A program made the translations under genes and the position numbers. The notes under the pieces were generated by a model, which saw nothing but the letters and a program-made list of their open reading frames with translations, was not told the DNA's origin and made no database searches. From contig CAJJBP010000013.1 in the NCBI GenBank assembly GCA_905182425.1, positions 1 through 64,000 on the forward strand: DNA of 64,000 nucleotides, written 5' to 3'. Of this stretch, positions 18,947 to 28,987 are shown piece by piece (position 1 is the first letter of the stretch; every line of letters starts with the position of its first letter). Source of the DNA: an uncultured Planktomarina sp. GTDB taxonomy: Bacteria; Pseudomonadota; Alphaproteobacteria; Rhodobacterales; Rhodobacteraceae.

Positions 18947-18984
18947 GTAAAGCCTTTCGAAAAAACTTGTCTTCAGCCTAGCGG

Positions 18985-19984
18985 TTATACTGTAAAGGTC
19001 CAGCTTGTACGCTGGTTATAGGTGTCTTCGGGTCTTAGGGTTATATCAGGAAAATGTGCATGTATTGTTGCTCCAGGCCAACTCTGCGCCTCAAGTGCTA
19101 AACCTGAATAGGGGGCATAAGGTACCCCATGGTGCGTTGTGAAACCTGGTGCGTTGATCGTTCCACAATCGTAAACTTGTAGCCCGCATTCTGTTGTTGC
19201 CATTTCCATACGTACACCCTGTGTACCAGTCAAAATTGCAACTTTACGAATAGGGTTCGCGCCGGTCAGAAAGGCACAGGTTCAGGTCAAAAAACTGCGA
19301 TTCATCACCTGCTATTAACTTGCCAGATTGGAAATCATAAGGAGATCCTTTGGTTGGAAGAAGAATCCCGGTCGGCATTAACTTTTCATCTGGTTCCGTG
19401 TAGCGATCTGCGTATACTTGAAACACTTGGGATTTAAACCCAAGGTCTGGATCTAGAGACCAATAAGAATGGTTTGCGGGGTTAAATAGGGTAGGTGAAT
19501 CAGTTCTTGCCTGAATGTCCATCGTTAAGGAGGAGCCAGAAACTCTATACTGAATTTTGACATTTCTGTTACCAGGAAATCCACCCAATCCATCTTCTAG
19601 ATGAAGCTCAAACGTTACAAATTCGGGACCATATTTTGTAATTGTCCATAGCTGTTTTTGCATTCCGGTATTCCCAGAATGCTGCGTTAGATTTCCAGAG
19701 TGATGTTTCTCAAATTCATACCGAACGCCATCAATTTTGGCGGAGCAACCTTTGATCCGATTAACGACCGGCCCCATCAATGAACCGAAACTGTTAAGTT
19801 TTCCCTCGTAAGCTGCCACTTCACTACTACCCAAAGTGAGGGGCCAATTAACGCTATCTAGGCGGACGTCGTTGATAATACCGCCCAGTGTCAGTATTTT
19901 GGCTGAAAGTGCTGAGGAGCCTATTGAGATAGCTTCCACCATGTCCCCGTTTTTTGTATAACCAAAGGGTGTGATTTGTGTCAT
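18985..19984 (-). pseudogene. galM: aldose 1-epimerase (mutarotase) with one frameshift
   Basis: GalM interconverts the anomers of galactose released by galactosidases. The N-terminal 245 or so codons are open from the ATG at 19984, with NRIKG, TQHSG, NPANHSYW and PNPxE-like DRYTEPDEKLMPTG all seen. The frame then breaks near 19265-19275 within CLSDRR. Shifting by one base there gives CLLTGANPIRKVAILTGT and reads on through the conserved C-terminus (TTHHGVPYAPYSGLALEAQ) to a stop at 18985. One extra T in CTTTCTGAC would explain it. The ATG overlaps the beta-galactosidase stop (ATGA), so the gene belongs to the same operon. It could be a true mutation or a sequence error. Confidence 0.85.
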
Positions 19985-21861
19985 AATTCTTCCCAATAAA
20001 CACCGGCTGGAGTTAAGGTCATGCTCCCGTAAGTAGTTACGCTTGGACCGTAGTTGAACCAAAATCTATGAGTGTCTGTGTCTCGAACTCGTAACCCTCG
20101 GGGTAGATCCAGTACGGTGAGGCTGATTTCAGACGCCAACTCTAAGAGAATTCTGTGCCATAAATTAGGATTGGGCCAACCTGCGAGGTAGATCAAATCA
20201 TTGGCCCGCACCGCAGCGGGACTGCCGTCCATTAAGCGTAGAATGATTGTATCATTTGTTTCGATCGACTCGCGCCATTTTTCAAAGGCTCCCCCACCTG
20301 CAATTGGCATGGGCGCAAAGGGTGGCAAACTTTCGACGTAGGTGACTTTTGTTTGAAGGCCACTAATCTCCGGCGCTAATCCGGCAGGAATATGAAATTC
20401 CTCAGTTTTTGAGCCGGTACGTGGCCCGGCTATAACCACGCCGCCTGCCAGGCTATCTGGAACCGTCAAAAGACCTGGGGCAAAAGTTAGCTTATAAGCT
20501 GCTGGGTCAACATCCTTTGATACAATATCAATTGACAAACCGGCACGCCTTAATGCGCGATAGCAGTCAAAGACTAATTGAAAATAGTCGAAATCAGCTC
20601 CTTGTGGCTGAGTTTCCCAAGCATAGGCGCTGTCATAATCAAAAACCAAAGCCACGGATGCGCGAGCACATCCAACGTCTGGCATACTTTCCAATTCTGA
20701 GGCCACTTGTGCGGCTTCGGCCAAAGCGGGGGCCGGTGTGCTGTCGGGTAGCAAAAGGCCAGCGTGCATTTGCTCTTGTGCAAAAGGCGCTTGACGCCAA
20801 CGAAAATAACATACGGTTTCTGCACCATGTGCAAAAGCTTCCCATGCCCACAGGCGGGGCATGCCAGGCAGTGGTGCAGGGTTCCAAGGTGCCCAATTGA
20901 CGGGTCCTGGCTGCTGCTCCATAACCCAACATCTTCCAGCTGATGTGGCGCGATATAAATCATGGTGGAAGGCCTGAAAATCTGGATCACCTTGGCGTAA
21001 ATAGTGCGCCTTATCGGTATCGTTTGCGCCGACACGGTCCAGCAAAAAGCCCATCGGGTAGCTGTCCCATGACGAAATATCTAGATCCGCCCCTACGTCA
21101 TAATGATCAAACGATGTAATTCTACCCATGAAGTTATGAATTATAGGTGCAGTTGAATATTTACGAATTTCATCACATTGGGCCTGGTTAAATAATACAA
21201 CTTGATCTGAACTAAATCGTCGAAAGGCCAGGACATGGCTTGGGTTTGCCTCAGTTACTGTTTGGTTTGGCAATTCAAGCTGACTGAAATCATCATACTC
21301 CATCGACCAAAATACATTTCCCCACGCTGCGTTTAATGCAGTTGGAGATTGATAGCGCTGGGCGCACCAATCTTGAAACGCTATAAGTGCGTGGTGCGAA
21401 TAACTTATAGCGGTATCATGACAGTCATATTCATTGTCTGTCTGCCAAGCTGCTAAGTGAGGTGATGCACCGTAGCGCTCGGCCATAAGTTTTGTGATCC
21501 TCCGCGCTTCGGCTCGGTAAGCCTGATGGCTGAAGCAATAATGGCGCCGAGAGCCAAACTTGCGCGCGCGACCTTCCGCATCATAGGCCAACATATCTGG
21601 GTATTTGTCCAGCATCCACCGAGGTGGCGTGGCAGTTGGAGTTCCCAAAATGATTTTCAAACCGGCGGATCCAAGCACCTCGATCGCACGATCTAACCAG
21701 TCCCACTCGAACTTCTCAGGCGCGGGTTCCATCCGGGACCATGCAAATTCTCCAATACGCACCCAAGTCAAACCTGTTTCAACCATCCGCTTGGCATCTG
21801 TGGCCCAAATTTCTTCAGACCAATGTTCTGGGTAATAGCAAACTCCAAGCGTTCTTTTCAT
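19981..21861 (-). CDS. beta-galactosidase, GH42 family
   Basis: A 626-aa GH42 enzyme hydrolysing beta-galactosides such as lactose or galacto-oligosaccharides. The (beta/alpha)8 catalytic domain fills the first 390 residues. The acid/base E144 lies in WQTDNEYD and the nucleophile E315 in WVMEQQPG; GVCYYPEHW starts the protein as usual. A trimerisation-type domain (about 395-560) and a C-terminal beta domain follow. No signal peptide is present, so the substrate must be imported first, consistent with the ABC importer upstream in the operon. The gene overlaps galM by 4 bases and follows the lactonase by 10. Confidence 0.93.
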   Translation of the reverse strand: MKRTLGVCYYPEHWSEEIWATDAKRMVETGLTWVRIGEFAWSRMEPAPEKFEWDWLDRAIEVLGSAGLKIILGTPTATPPRWMLDKYPDMLAYDAEGRARKFGSRRHYCFSHQAYRAEARRITKLMAERYGASPHLAAWQTDNEYDCHDTAISYSHHALIAFQDWCAQRYQSPTALNAAWGNVFWSMEYDDFSQLELPNQTVTEANPSHVLAFRRFSSDQVVLFNQAQCDEIRKYSTAPIIHNFMGRITSFDHYDVGADLDISSWDSYPMGFLLDRVGANDTDKAHYLRQGDPDFQAFHHDLYRATSAGRCWVMEQQPGPVNWAPWNPAPLPGMPRLWAWEAFAHGAETVCYFRWRQAPFAQEQMHAGLLLPDSTPAPALAEAAQVASELESMPDVGCARASVALVFDYDSAYAWETQPQGADFDYFQLVFDCYRALRRAGLSIDIVSKDVDPAAYKLTFAPGLLTVPDSLAGGVVIAGPRTGSKTEEFHIPAGLAPEISGLQTKVTYVESLPPFAPMPIAGGGAFEKWRESIETNDTIILRLMDGSPAAVRANDLIYLAGWPNPNLWHRILLELASEISLTVLDLPRGLRVRDTDTHRFWFNYGPSVTTYGSMTLTPAGVYWEEL

Positions 21862-21871
21862 AGCGTAACTC

Positions 21872-22709
21872 TCACAAAATAATTTGATGTTCTAATTGAC
21901 CAATTGTGGCTACTTGGGTTTCAAAAACTTGCCCGTCTGCATCAGTTTGATCGTTCGCCTGAAGGCCTTCTGTTGCACTTGTGCAAAATAACCGTCCAGT
22001 TTCACCGGCAAAGGCTGGGCAGGTGGCATGGCGTGCTGGAAGTTTTATGCAATGTAAGAAAACACCATTGGGACTGTAGCACGCAACACGAGAAGCGCCC
22101 CATTGTGCATTCCAAATATTACCATGCGCATCCACTACTGAACCATCTGGGTTTTCCCCAGTCGATGTTAAATCAATGACAATCCGAGGTGATGTATTTG
22201 GCCAGCCGTCTTGATTCTAAATCCACAGCCATGATTTTTCGGGTTGCCGTATCTGTGAAATATGCTGTATTCGAATGTGGTGAAAAGCAAATAGAATTTG
22301 GGATTGTGATGTTAGAAAATAGCTTACATAACTTGCCTTGATAATAGCGGTAAATTGCCCCGGCTTCAAATTCGGCAGACAATCCCATTGTTCCAATCCA
22401 GAATCCGCCTTTAGGGTCGGCACGTCCATCATTTGAACGAGTAATTGGGTTGTCTGCCTCCAAAAGACAAACTTCCTTTTGCGCACTTGTTTCTAAATGA
22501 AATGTGAAAAGTCGACTCTGGGAGGCGATCAGCAATTCATTGTGGCTTATCCAACCTGCTGCTGAGACATATTCTGGGAACTCCCATACGTGGGATCGAC
22601 AAATCAATTTGCGGGCCATGATATCAAACCAAAACAGGTCTTTGCGTTCTGGATGCCACAGGGGGCCCTCGCCTAAGATGCAAGGCCTTGAATCAAAAAC
22701 TTTGGTCAT
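21872..22709 (-). pseudogene. SMP-30/gluconolactonase-like sugar lactonase with one frameshift
   Basis: An SMP-30 family beta-propeller lactonase that would open galactono-lactone in this pathway. The first 170 or so codons are open from the ATG at 22709: GEGPLWHPE, the metal-site NDGRADPKGGFWIGTM and NITIPNSICFSPH. The frame is lost near 22200 and runs to a stop at 22173. In the next frame the expected continuation (GWPNTSPRIVIDL, then PDGSVVDAHGNIWNAQWG) runs on to a stop at 21872. One extra C near 22200 would account for it. The ATG overlaps the aldolase stop (ATGA). As with galM, decay and sequence error are both possible. Confidence 0.85.
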
Positions 22710-23305
22710 AGCGCGTCATACGCAATCACGACTGAGCGGGCTTTTTGAGATATAATCTCAGGGGTATCCCCTGATTTATAAATTGCGGAACCGATGCCAA
22801 AACCGTCTGCGCTCGCAGCTTGCCATTCTCTAAAATTATGTGGCCCTGCGCCGCCAACCGCGTAGACTTTTGTTCCCTTTGGTAGGATCGCTCTCATGGC
22901 CTTCAACCCTTTTGGCCCCGCGATATCACCAGGAAATAGCTTCAGACCTGTAGCTCCTGCTTGTAACGCCACGAAAGCCTCGGACGGCGTGAAAATACCA
23001 GGCCAGCTTTGCATGCCAGCAGCCACGGTGGCTGCGATCACGACAGGATCACAATTTGGGGAAACGACGATTTTTCCACCTGCTTTAGAGACTTTTTGTA
23101 CCTGATCCACAGTCAGAACAGTACCCGCCCCAATTAATGCACGATCGCCAAATGCTTTGGCAATTAAAGCAATGCTTTCGAATGGCTCAGGAGAATTCAA
23201 AGGCACTTCAATTGTTGTAATACCCGCATCCAAGATGGCTTGAGTGATGGGTATTGCTTCACTTGGCATAACGCCACGCAAAATTGCTATTATTGGGCGG
23301 GCCAT
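22706..23305 (-). CDS. dgoA: 2-dehydro-3-deoxy-6-phosphogalactonate aldolase
   Basis: A 199-aa class I aldolase of the KDPG/KDPGal family, splitting 2-keto-3-deoxy-6-phosphogalactonate to pyruvate and glyceraldehyde 3-phosphate. E33 lies in TIEVPLNSP (the SP instead of T supports the galactonate type), the phosphate-site motif is GAGTVL (59-64) and the Schiff-base lysine is K122 in GLKLFPGD. The start at 23305 has a GGAAGG site and overlaps the kinase gene by 16 bases. Its position next to the kinase fixes its role as the last step of the De Ley-Doudoroff galactose route. Confidence 0.92.
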   Translation of the reverse strand: MARPIIAILRGVMPSEAIPITQAILDAGITTIEVPLNSPEPFESIALIAKAFGDRALIGAGTVLTVDQVQKVSKAGGKIVVSPNCDPVVIAATVAAGMQSWPGIFTPSEAFVALQAGATGLKLFPGDIAGPKGLKAMRAILPKGTKVYAVGGAGPHNFREWQAASADGFGIGSAIYKSGDTPEIISQKARSVVIAYDAL

Positions 23306-24204
23306 TTTGGATCCTTCCACTGTGAATAGGCCGCATTTAGCCCGGCTAAAGTCATATGAACGGTGTCAGTTCGAATAATTGGTACGTGTTGGGCGGCTAG
23401 TGCTGCTGCATATCCATCACCCATTGCTTTAGGTCCAATCATTGCGATCGATTGTCCCAACCAATAGGGGCGCGCGGCGGCTAACTCTGCCCCGATGAGC
23501 AGCCCTGATAAACGGGCCTTGGCTGTCGCCTGGGGTAGGTCATTCAATAGGCTTTCTGCGCGTAGAGAAAACAGTCTTGCTGCCATTGCCTCAGGCCTAG
23601 AAATAGCATCCTCAACCGCGGTTCCAAACGCGTCTTGATCCCAACCTTTACCGGCGACACTGTAGCGTAAAACAGATGATGAACACATCAGATCAAATAT
23701 TTCACCGGTCATGAAGGTTTGAAAACTTACAATTTCACCGGCACTCATTTGTACCCATTTAGTATGTGTGCCTGGCAAACATATTACGCCATCCCAGTTA
23801 GGGTTTAGTTTTTGAAATCCGGCAATTTGGGTCTCTTCACCGCGCATAACATCGGCAGGTTGAGCTTGAGATACGCCCGATATGATTTGAACGTTCAGCC
23901 GGGGGTCTTTCGTTGGGGCTGTAATCATATTGGCCTGTGGACTGCATGGAGTACTGGCGTATGGAGCTTCAATCCATCCCTGCCTCGCGCCTACCATGCC
24001 GCACGCAATTATGTCTATTTTTTCATGACTAAGCCAAGGCTCTATCAACGACATAAGTGCGGCTTCAAAATCAGAAGGCTCTAATTTGGCCATTCCTTGG
24101 TCGGAGGTCTTACTGTCTAGATCTTGACCATCTGCGCCTATGGCCCATGCTCGAAGGGAAGATGTTCCCCAATCAACTGCAATCCATTCCACAGAGAGGC
24201 TCAT
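23290..24204 (-). CDS. dgoK: 2-dehydro-3-deoxygalactonokinase
   Basis: A 304-aa DgoK-family kinase phosphorylating 2-keto-3-deoxygalactonate at the 6 position with ATP. Visible are the N-terminal DWGTSSLRAW phosphate motif, CGMVGARQGW near 68-77 and the LPGTHTKWVQM motif near 143-153, all characteristic of DgoK. The ATG overlaps the stop of the upstream SDR gene by 4 bases and the 3' end overlaps dgoA, so the three are translationally coupled. Confidence 0.93.
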   Translation of the reverse strand: MSLSVEWIAVDWGTSSLRAWAIGADGQDLDSKTSDQGMAKLEPSDFEAALMSLIEPWLSHEKIDIIACGMVGARQGWIEAPYASTPCSPQANMITAPTKDPRLNVQIISGVSQAQPADVMRGEETQIAGFQKLNPNWDGVICLPGTHTKWVQMSAGEIVSFQTFMTGEIFDLMCSSSVLRYSVAGKGWDQDAFGTAVEDAISRPEAMAARLFSLRAESLLNDLPQATAKARLSGLLIGAELAAARPYWLGQSIAMIGPKAMGDGYAAALAAQHVPIIRTDTVHMTLAGLNAAYSQWKDPKWPAQ

Positions 24205-24968
24205 CCCGTTACCACCACGCCGCCATCAATAACCATCGCTTGGCCAGTCATCATCTTAGAACTTTGTGAGGCTAGAAATAAGCAACCTCCTACAATGTCT
24301 TCTGGATCGAGAGTGTCTTTCAAGCACTGGCGTGCGACATGAGCAGTCAGACCTTCTTCAGTCACCCAAAGGTCCTTCTGTTTCTGTGTGAGAACCCAAC
24401 CGGGAGCCAAAGCGTTCACGCGGATTTTATAGGGCCCAAATTCGCGGGCCAAGCTACGAGACAATCCGTTGATGGCAGAATTACAAGCTGTGTAGATAGG
24501 GTATCCCGCGTTTCCCATCATGTAACTTATTGAGCTGAAGTTAATAATTGAGCCAAAGCCGGCGTTTCGCATGTGGGGCAATATTGCCTGGCAGGTGAAA
24601 AAGTAGGCCTTTAGATTGACCTCAATCATCCAGTCCCAAAACTCGGTAGTGACCTCTTCAGCACTATGCCGTTTGTCATTTGCCGCGTTATTTATCAGCG
24701 TTGTGATGGGCCCATGGACTTTTGCCGCTTTATCGATACTTACTTTCAAAGCAGTTGTGTCGGTGATGTCACCTTGGAGAAATAAGGGGCGGTTACCGTA
24801 TTTTTTTTCCAACTCATCACAAAATGTTGTGGCATCAGAGCGACCAATGAATGCCACACGTGCGCCCTGAGCGACGAAGCCTTCTGTCAAAGCAGCGCCA
24901 ATACCTGAGCCGCCACCAGTGATATAAATCGACGCATCTTTAAGGTCATTGTATATTGCGTTAGGCAT
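24201..24968 (-). CDS. SDR sugar dehydrogenase (probable galactose dehydrogenase) lacking the catalytic lysine
   Basis: A 255-aa classical short-chain dehydrogenase. The nucleotide-binding TGGGSGIG motif is at 17-24, NNAA at 93-96, the catalytic serine near 145-146 (FSS) and the catalytic tyrosine at Y159. The lysine expected four residues later (YxxxK) is asparagine, N163 (YTACN), which should badly impair normal SDR catalysis. From its place in the operon it should oxidise galactose to galactonolactone. The start follows a CAGGAGC site. The Asn codon is AAT where AAA or AAG is expected, so a single base change is enough. The operon also holds two frameshifted genes. Confidence 0.8.
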   Translation of the reverse strand: MPNAIYNDLKDASIYITGGGSGIGAALTEGFVAQGARVAFIGRSDATTFCDELEKKYGNRPLFLQGDITDTTALKVSIDKAAKVHGPITTLINNAANDKRHSAEEVTTEFWDWMIEVNLKAYFFTCQAILPHMRNAGFGSIINFSSISYMMGNAGYPIYTACNSAINGLSRSLAREFGPYKIRVNALAPGWVLTQKQKDLWVTEEGLTAHVARQCLKDTLDPEDIVGGCLFLASQSSKMMTGQAMVIDGGVVVTG

Positions 24969-25020
24969 TGTTTGCTCCTGATTTCGTTTGTAGACCATAT
25001 AAGATATGCGGCCAGTAAAG

Positions 25021-27105
25021 CTAGATTTTTTCGCCCTCAACAACCCAAATTGTGCCAGGAAAAGCCCAAGGTAGATTTATTCCATGGAGCATCAACCAAG
25101 TTCCAGAAACCTCTAGTGGCTTGGTTTTAAGTAGTGGATTGCTGCGGGAAAGATGATTGACTTGATCGCGATCCCGGAGAATGAGTTTATAGCGTGCCAA
25201 GGGCTCTAATTGGGTAAGTCTCAAGGGCCTTCTATTAATCTGTGCCGATGTGTCGGCTTGATTGGAAAATATCACAAATTTATGGCCGTCGCGGGACAAT
25301 TGCATTTCAGCGATTACGGCAGGATCACTGCTGTCGAGGCGTAAGATATCTGCCTGGGCTAACCAGTTGCGATTATCTTTGTACCAGTTCGTAACTTCAA
25401 TCAAAATTTCAGCTTCAGCGTTGGTTAGTTCGCGTGGATCCATTTCAAAACCCATATGACGTTGAGCGGCGACCCATGCTCGGTAGCGAATATCAAAAAT
25501 CCGCCCAGACGTATGGCAAGATCGAGGGCCAATATGGCTCCCGGTGACCACGGATGGCAAAAATAAAGCTGCATTATGTTGGATGCGGCTGCGCTCTAAG
25601 GCGTCGTTACTGTCTGAAAGCCAGACACGTTGAGTGCGCTCAAGAATACCAAAATCAATCCGTCCTCCGCCCGAGGAACAAGACTCAATTTCCACATTTG
25701 GAAACGTAGCTTGAAGTCGGTCAAGAAGATCATAGGTCCCATGGGTTTGAGCCGCATCTGCCAATGGAAGCACGCGGTTATGATCCCATTTTATATAACC
25801 AATATTATAGTCATTCAAAAGCTGCGCAATGCAGTCATATAGATAATCCCTAACGTCTGGCAGCGCTAGATTAAGGACCATTTGATGTCGACCCAAAAGC
25901 TGATCTGACGCGCCGAGCACCCAATCAGAATGACGGTGGTAAAGTGCGCTATCTGGGTTAATCATCTCCGGTTCAAACCAGAGGCCAAACTGCATGCCCA
26001 GGCTGTTCACATGCGATACTAAAGGCTCAAGCCCTTCTGGGTACTTGTGAGGGTCGATTTGCCAATCCCCAAGGGAGCTGGTGTCATCGTTGCGCGAACC
26101 AAACCAGCCATCATCCAAGACAAAGCGCTCAGCACCTAAGCCGGCAGCTTTTTTAGCAATTTCTTTTAAGATTGAAATATCATGGTTAAAATATATTGCT
26201 TCCCAGCAATTGTAATGTACCGGTCGTGGCACTGCATTGATGGGGAATGCCACTAAGTTATCTCGTAAGTGTCGTTGAAAGGCTTTTGCGCAACCATTAA
26301 GTCCTACATCCGAGAATATAGCATAAAGCTTCGCGGTCTGAAAAGAAGTAGCAACGTCTGCTTGAATATCACTTGCGTGGCCAAATTGTACCTGACGCCG
26401 ACCATCAGGTAATTCTTCTGCGATCATTTTGTGTCCACCAGACCAACCATAGTGGAAGCCAAAAACGTGGCCTTTCGTATTTGTGGCACCAGTTTCTGGA
26501 ATTAAAAGACCTGGAAAATGTTCGTGTCCGGTGCGACCCGTTCGGTTTTCGCGCATGTGTGAACCCGCAGTCCACGGAACTCGGTTCATTTGGAATTCAC
26601 CAATCCAACGGCCTGAGAAGTCCAACATTTCATCACTGTGATGCGGTGCAGGAAGAACTGGTGCGGCTAGCCACTGCATATGCACAGGCATTTCAGAACT
26701 TAGTTCTGCCCAAATTGACATAAGGCCTGTGTCTAAATTCATTGCAAAATGTGCTTTATAAATAAGGCCTAGCACCGCATCAGAATAGGTCAGTGATAGT
26801 TGGTTTAAATGTTCTTCAGCCGTGACATATTTGAAGCAAGGGTGTACGGATTGACCTTGAGCATTTCTTAGGCGAATTCCAGGTTGGCCCGGGAATGTGT
26901 GATGTGCTTCGGGACAAATTGACATATCGGGGTTTGCATCTAGCATCCCACCGGTGACATCTTGTACATTTGCCTCAATCAAATTTTCGGTGATATCATC
27001 CACTGGCAGGGACCCACCCCAATAGATGACCTCGGGAAGAAAATCGCCTCTAGCGGCGAGAACGAGGGTTTGATGTCCGTCGTCTAATCTCCATGATCTC
27101 GTCAT
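25021..27105 (-). CDS. alpha-galactosidase, GH36 family
   Basis: A 694-aa GH36 enzyme releasing galactose from alpha-galactosides such as melibiose or raffinose. It has an N-terminal beta-supersandwich domain, then the catalytic barrel with FVLDDGWFG (about 319-327), the nucleophile aspartate near residue 438 in YIKWDHNR and the acid/base aspartate near residue 498 in SDSND, followed by a C-terminal beta domain. There is no signal peptide, so it acts in the cytoplasm on imported sugar. It lies between the ABC permease genes and the galactose-oxidation genes in the same operon. Confidence 0.93.
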   Translation of the reverse strand: MTRSWRLDDGHQTLVLAARGDFLPEVIYWGGSLPVDDITENLIEANVQDVTGGMLDANPDMSICPEAHHTFPGQPGIRLRNAQGQSVHPCFKYVTAEEHLNQLSLTYSDAVLGLIYKAHFAMNLDTGLMSIWAELSSEMPVHMQWLAAPVLPAPHHSDEMLDFSGRWIGEFQMNRVPWTAGSHMRENRTGRTGHEHFPGLLIPETGATNTKGHVFGFHYGWSGGHKMIAEELPDGRRQVQFGHASDIQADVATSFQTAKLYAIFSDVGLNGCAKAFQRHLRDNLVAFPINAVPRPVHYNCWEAIYFNHDISILKEIAKKAAGLGAERFVLDDGWFGSRNDDTSSLGDWQIDPHKYPEGLEPLVSHVNSLGMQFGLWFEPEMINPDSALYHRHSDWVLGASDQLLGRHQMVLNLALPDVRDYLYDCIAQLLNDYNIGYIKWDHNRVLPLADAAQTHGTYDLLDRLQATFPNVEIESCSSGGGRIDFGILERTQRVWLSDSNDALERSRIQHNAALFLPSVVTGSHIGPRSCHTSGRIFDIRYRAWVAAQRHMGFEMDPRELTNAEAEILIEVTNWYKDNRNWLAQADILRLDSSDPAVIAEMQLSRDGHKFVIFSNQADTSAQINRRPLRLTQLEPLARYKLILRDRDQVNHLSRSNPLLKTKPLEVSGTWLMLHGINLPWAFPGTIWVVEGEKI

Positions 27106-27128
27106 CTCAGTATCCTAGGCTTCAAGCC

Positions 27129-27974
27129 TTATTTTACCGCACCAAGGGTTAACCCGGCAATGAAATGTTTTTGCATTAAAAAAAACATCAAGACTGGTGG
27201 CAATGCTGCAATGATTGAGCCGGCGCTCATCAGGTGATACATTGCCCGATACTGTGCATTGAAACTGGTGATACCAGCAGTTACGGGCTGAGTATTTTCT
27301 CCCTGTGTGAGTACAATTGCCCAGAAGTAGTCATTCCAGATGAAGGTAAATATTAAGACTGAAAGGGCGGCAATTGCAGGTTTCATCAGGGGTAAAACCA
27401 CGTACCAGAATATCCGCCATTCTGCTATGCCTTCAACTCGGGCCGCTTCGATCAGCTCATAGGGCAGTGCCTTGATGAAATTGCGCATAAATAGGGTACA
27501 AAATCCAGTTTGAAATGCGATATGAAACAGCACTAAGCCCGTTTTGGTGTTATAAAGGCCCAGGTCCAGCGTCAGGTCACGAACTGGTACCATCAGGATT
27601 TGGAAGGGTACAAAATTGCCCGCAATGAACATGAAAAAGATAAGCAAATTTCCGCGGAATCTGTAAACACCAAGGGCAAAGCCCGTCATACAGCTCAATG
27701 CTACGGCGCCTATCACTGTGGGGATAGTGATCATAAATGAATTCATAATGTAGCGGGGCATCGCGGAGCCGAACACCATACCGTAATTTTTGATCATCTC
27801 AAATGATGACGGCCAACCCCAGTAATTGCCAATTATAAAATCTGAGTCCGGTCTTATCGAGAACAGCGCCACAGCCAGTAACGGCGCTAGCCACAGCAAC
27901 ATCACGAGGGGTAAGATCGCCTGATAACCAAGCTGCCAAGCGCGCGATGATTTTTCGATAGGTCGTGGAAACAT
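27129..27974 (-). CDS. sugar ABC transporter permease (MalG type)
   Basis: A 281-aa inner-membrane permease with six predicted membrane segments and the cytoplasmic EAA loop (EAARVEGIAEWRIFWYVVLPLMKPA, near 190-213) that docks with the ATPase. It matches the MalG/UgpE class of carbohydrate uptake (CUT1) permeases. A GGAG site precedes the ATG. It pairs with the MalF-type permease 32 bases upstream and the binding protein further upstream. Confidence 0.92.
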   Translation of the reverse strand: MFPRPIEKSSRAWQLGYQAILPLVMLLWLAPLLAVALFSIRPDSDFIIGNYWGWPSSFEMIKNYGMVFGSAMPRYIMNSFMITIPTVIGAVALSCMTGFALGVYRFRGNLLIFFMFIAGNFVPFQILMVPVRDLTLDLGLYNTKTGLVLFHIAFQTGFCTLFMRNFIKALPYELIEAARVEGIAEWRIFWYVVLPLMKPAIAALSVLIFTFIWNDYFWAIVLTQGENTQPVTAGITSFNAQYRAMYHLMSAGSIIAALPPVLMFFLMQKHFIAGLTLGAVK

Positions 27975-28006
27975 TGGTTATGGCTCCAAAGATGTGAGGC
28001 TGAGCT

Positions 28007-28951
28007 TCATTGGTTCGCGGCTTTCTCATCTTGATAGGTCCGCCAAAGAAAATACCCAATGAAAATCATCATGATCAGAAATAAGATAACTGCAATTGCG
28101 GCCCCGTAACCCATCTTAAAACCATATTCCGAAAGTGATTTTTCAAACATGTAAAAGCCGAGTACACGTGATGACCCAAAGGGGCCACCATTGGTCATGA
28201 TGGCGATTAAATCAAAGGACCGTAAGGACCCAATGACTGTTACTACAAAGGCAATAAACGTAGCGGGGCGTAGTTGTGGCAAAATTACATACCAGAGCAT
28301 TTTCATGCCTTTGGCGCCATCCAAGCGTGCGGCCTCGACTTGCTCAGTGTCTACGGAGTTTAGTCCTGTGAGGTAAAGGATCATGCAAAAGGCTGTCTGT
28401 GGCCAAACTCCCGCGGCAATGACCCCATAGGTCGCTAGGCCAGGGTCACCTAAAACATTGATTGGCTCAAAGCCTACGAATCCAATGATGCCATTGAAAA
28501 GGCCATATTGTGGATCATAAAACCAGGTAAAAACTAAGCCAACAACTATCTGGGAAATTACGAATGGGAAGAAAAAAAGTGACTTGTAAAGCCGAATACC
28601 TCGCACAGCTTGATTGAGAAAAAGGGCGATAAGAAGACCGGCTGGGATAGAGACAAGGTAGAAGATTAACCACTTGAGATTGTTCCATAATGAAATATTG
28701 AATGACCTATCACGGGTTAATAATTTTTCATAATTTGCTAACCCGACATATTCGCCATGAGTACCTAGCTTCCCCAGTCCGTCCCACTTAAACAAAGATA
28801 TCTGAAAACTCTGAAATATTGGAAAAACTACGTACATCGTGAACATCACAATGCCTGGAATCAAAAATAGCCATGGAGTAAGAGCAATTTCATTTCGCTT
28901 ATACCAGCCTTGTTTGGCCAGCGTTATGTTCCATGCGGATTTGGTGGTCAT
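28007..28951 (-). CDS. sugar ABC transporter permease (MalF type)
   Basis: A 314-aa inner-membrane permease of the MalF/UgpA CUT1 class, with six main membrane segments and an EAA loop (EAARLDGAKGMKMLWYVILP, about 214-233). It forms the channel with the MalG-type partner for the putative galactoside importer. It is the first permease gene after the binding protein, from which it is separated by two strong hairpins. Confidence 0.92.
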   Translation of the reverse strand: MTTKSAWNITLAKQGWYKRNEIALTPWLFLIPGIVMFTMYVVFPIFQSFQISLFKWDGLGKLGTHGEYVGLANYEKLLTRDRSFNISLWNNLKWLIFYLVSIPAGLLIALFLNQAVRGIRLYKSLFFFPFVISQIVVGLVFTWFYDPQYGLFNGIIGFVGFEPINVLGDPGLATYGVIAAGVWPQTAFCMILYLTGLNSVDTEQVEAARLDGAKGMKMLWYVILPQLRPATFIAFVVTVIGSLRSFDLIAIMTNGGPFGSSRVLGFYMFEKSLSEYGFKMGYGAAIAVILFLIMMIFIGYFLWRTYQDEKAANQ

Positions 28952-28987
28952 CGTGACGCCTCGGCGAGAAGTTAAGTGCTAAAAAAA

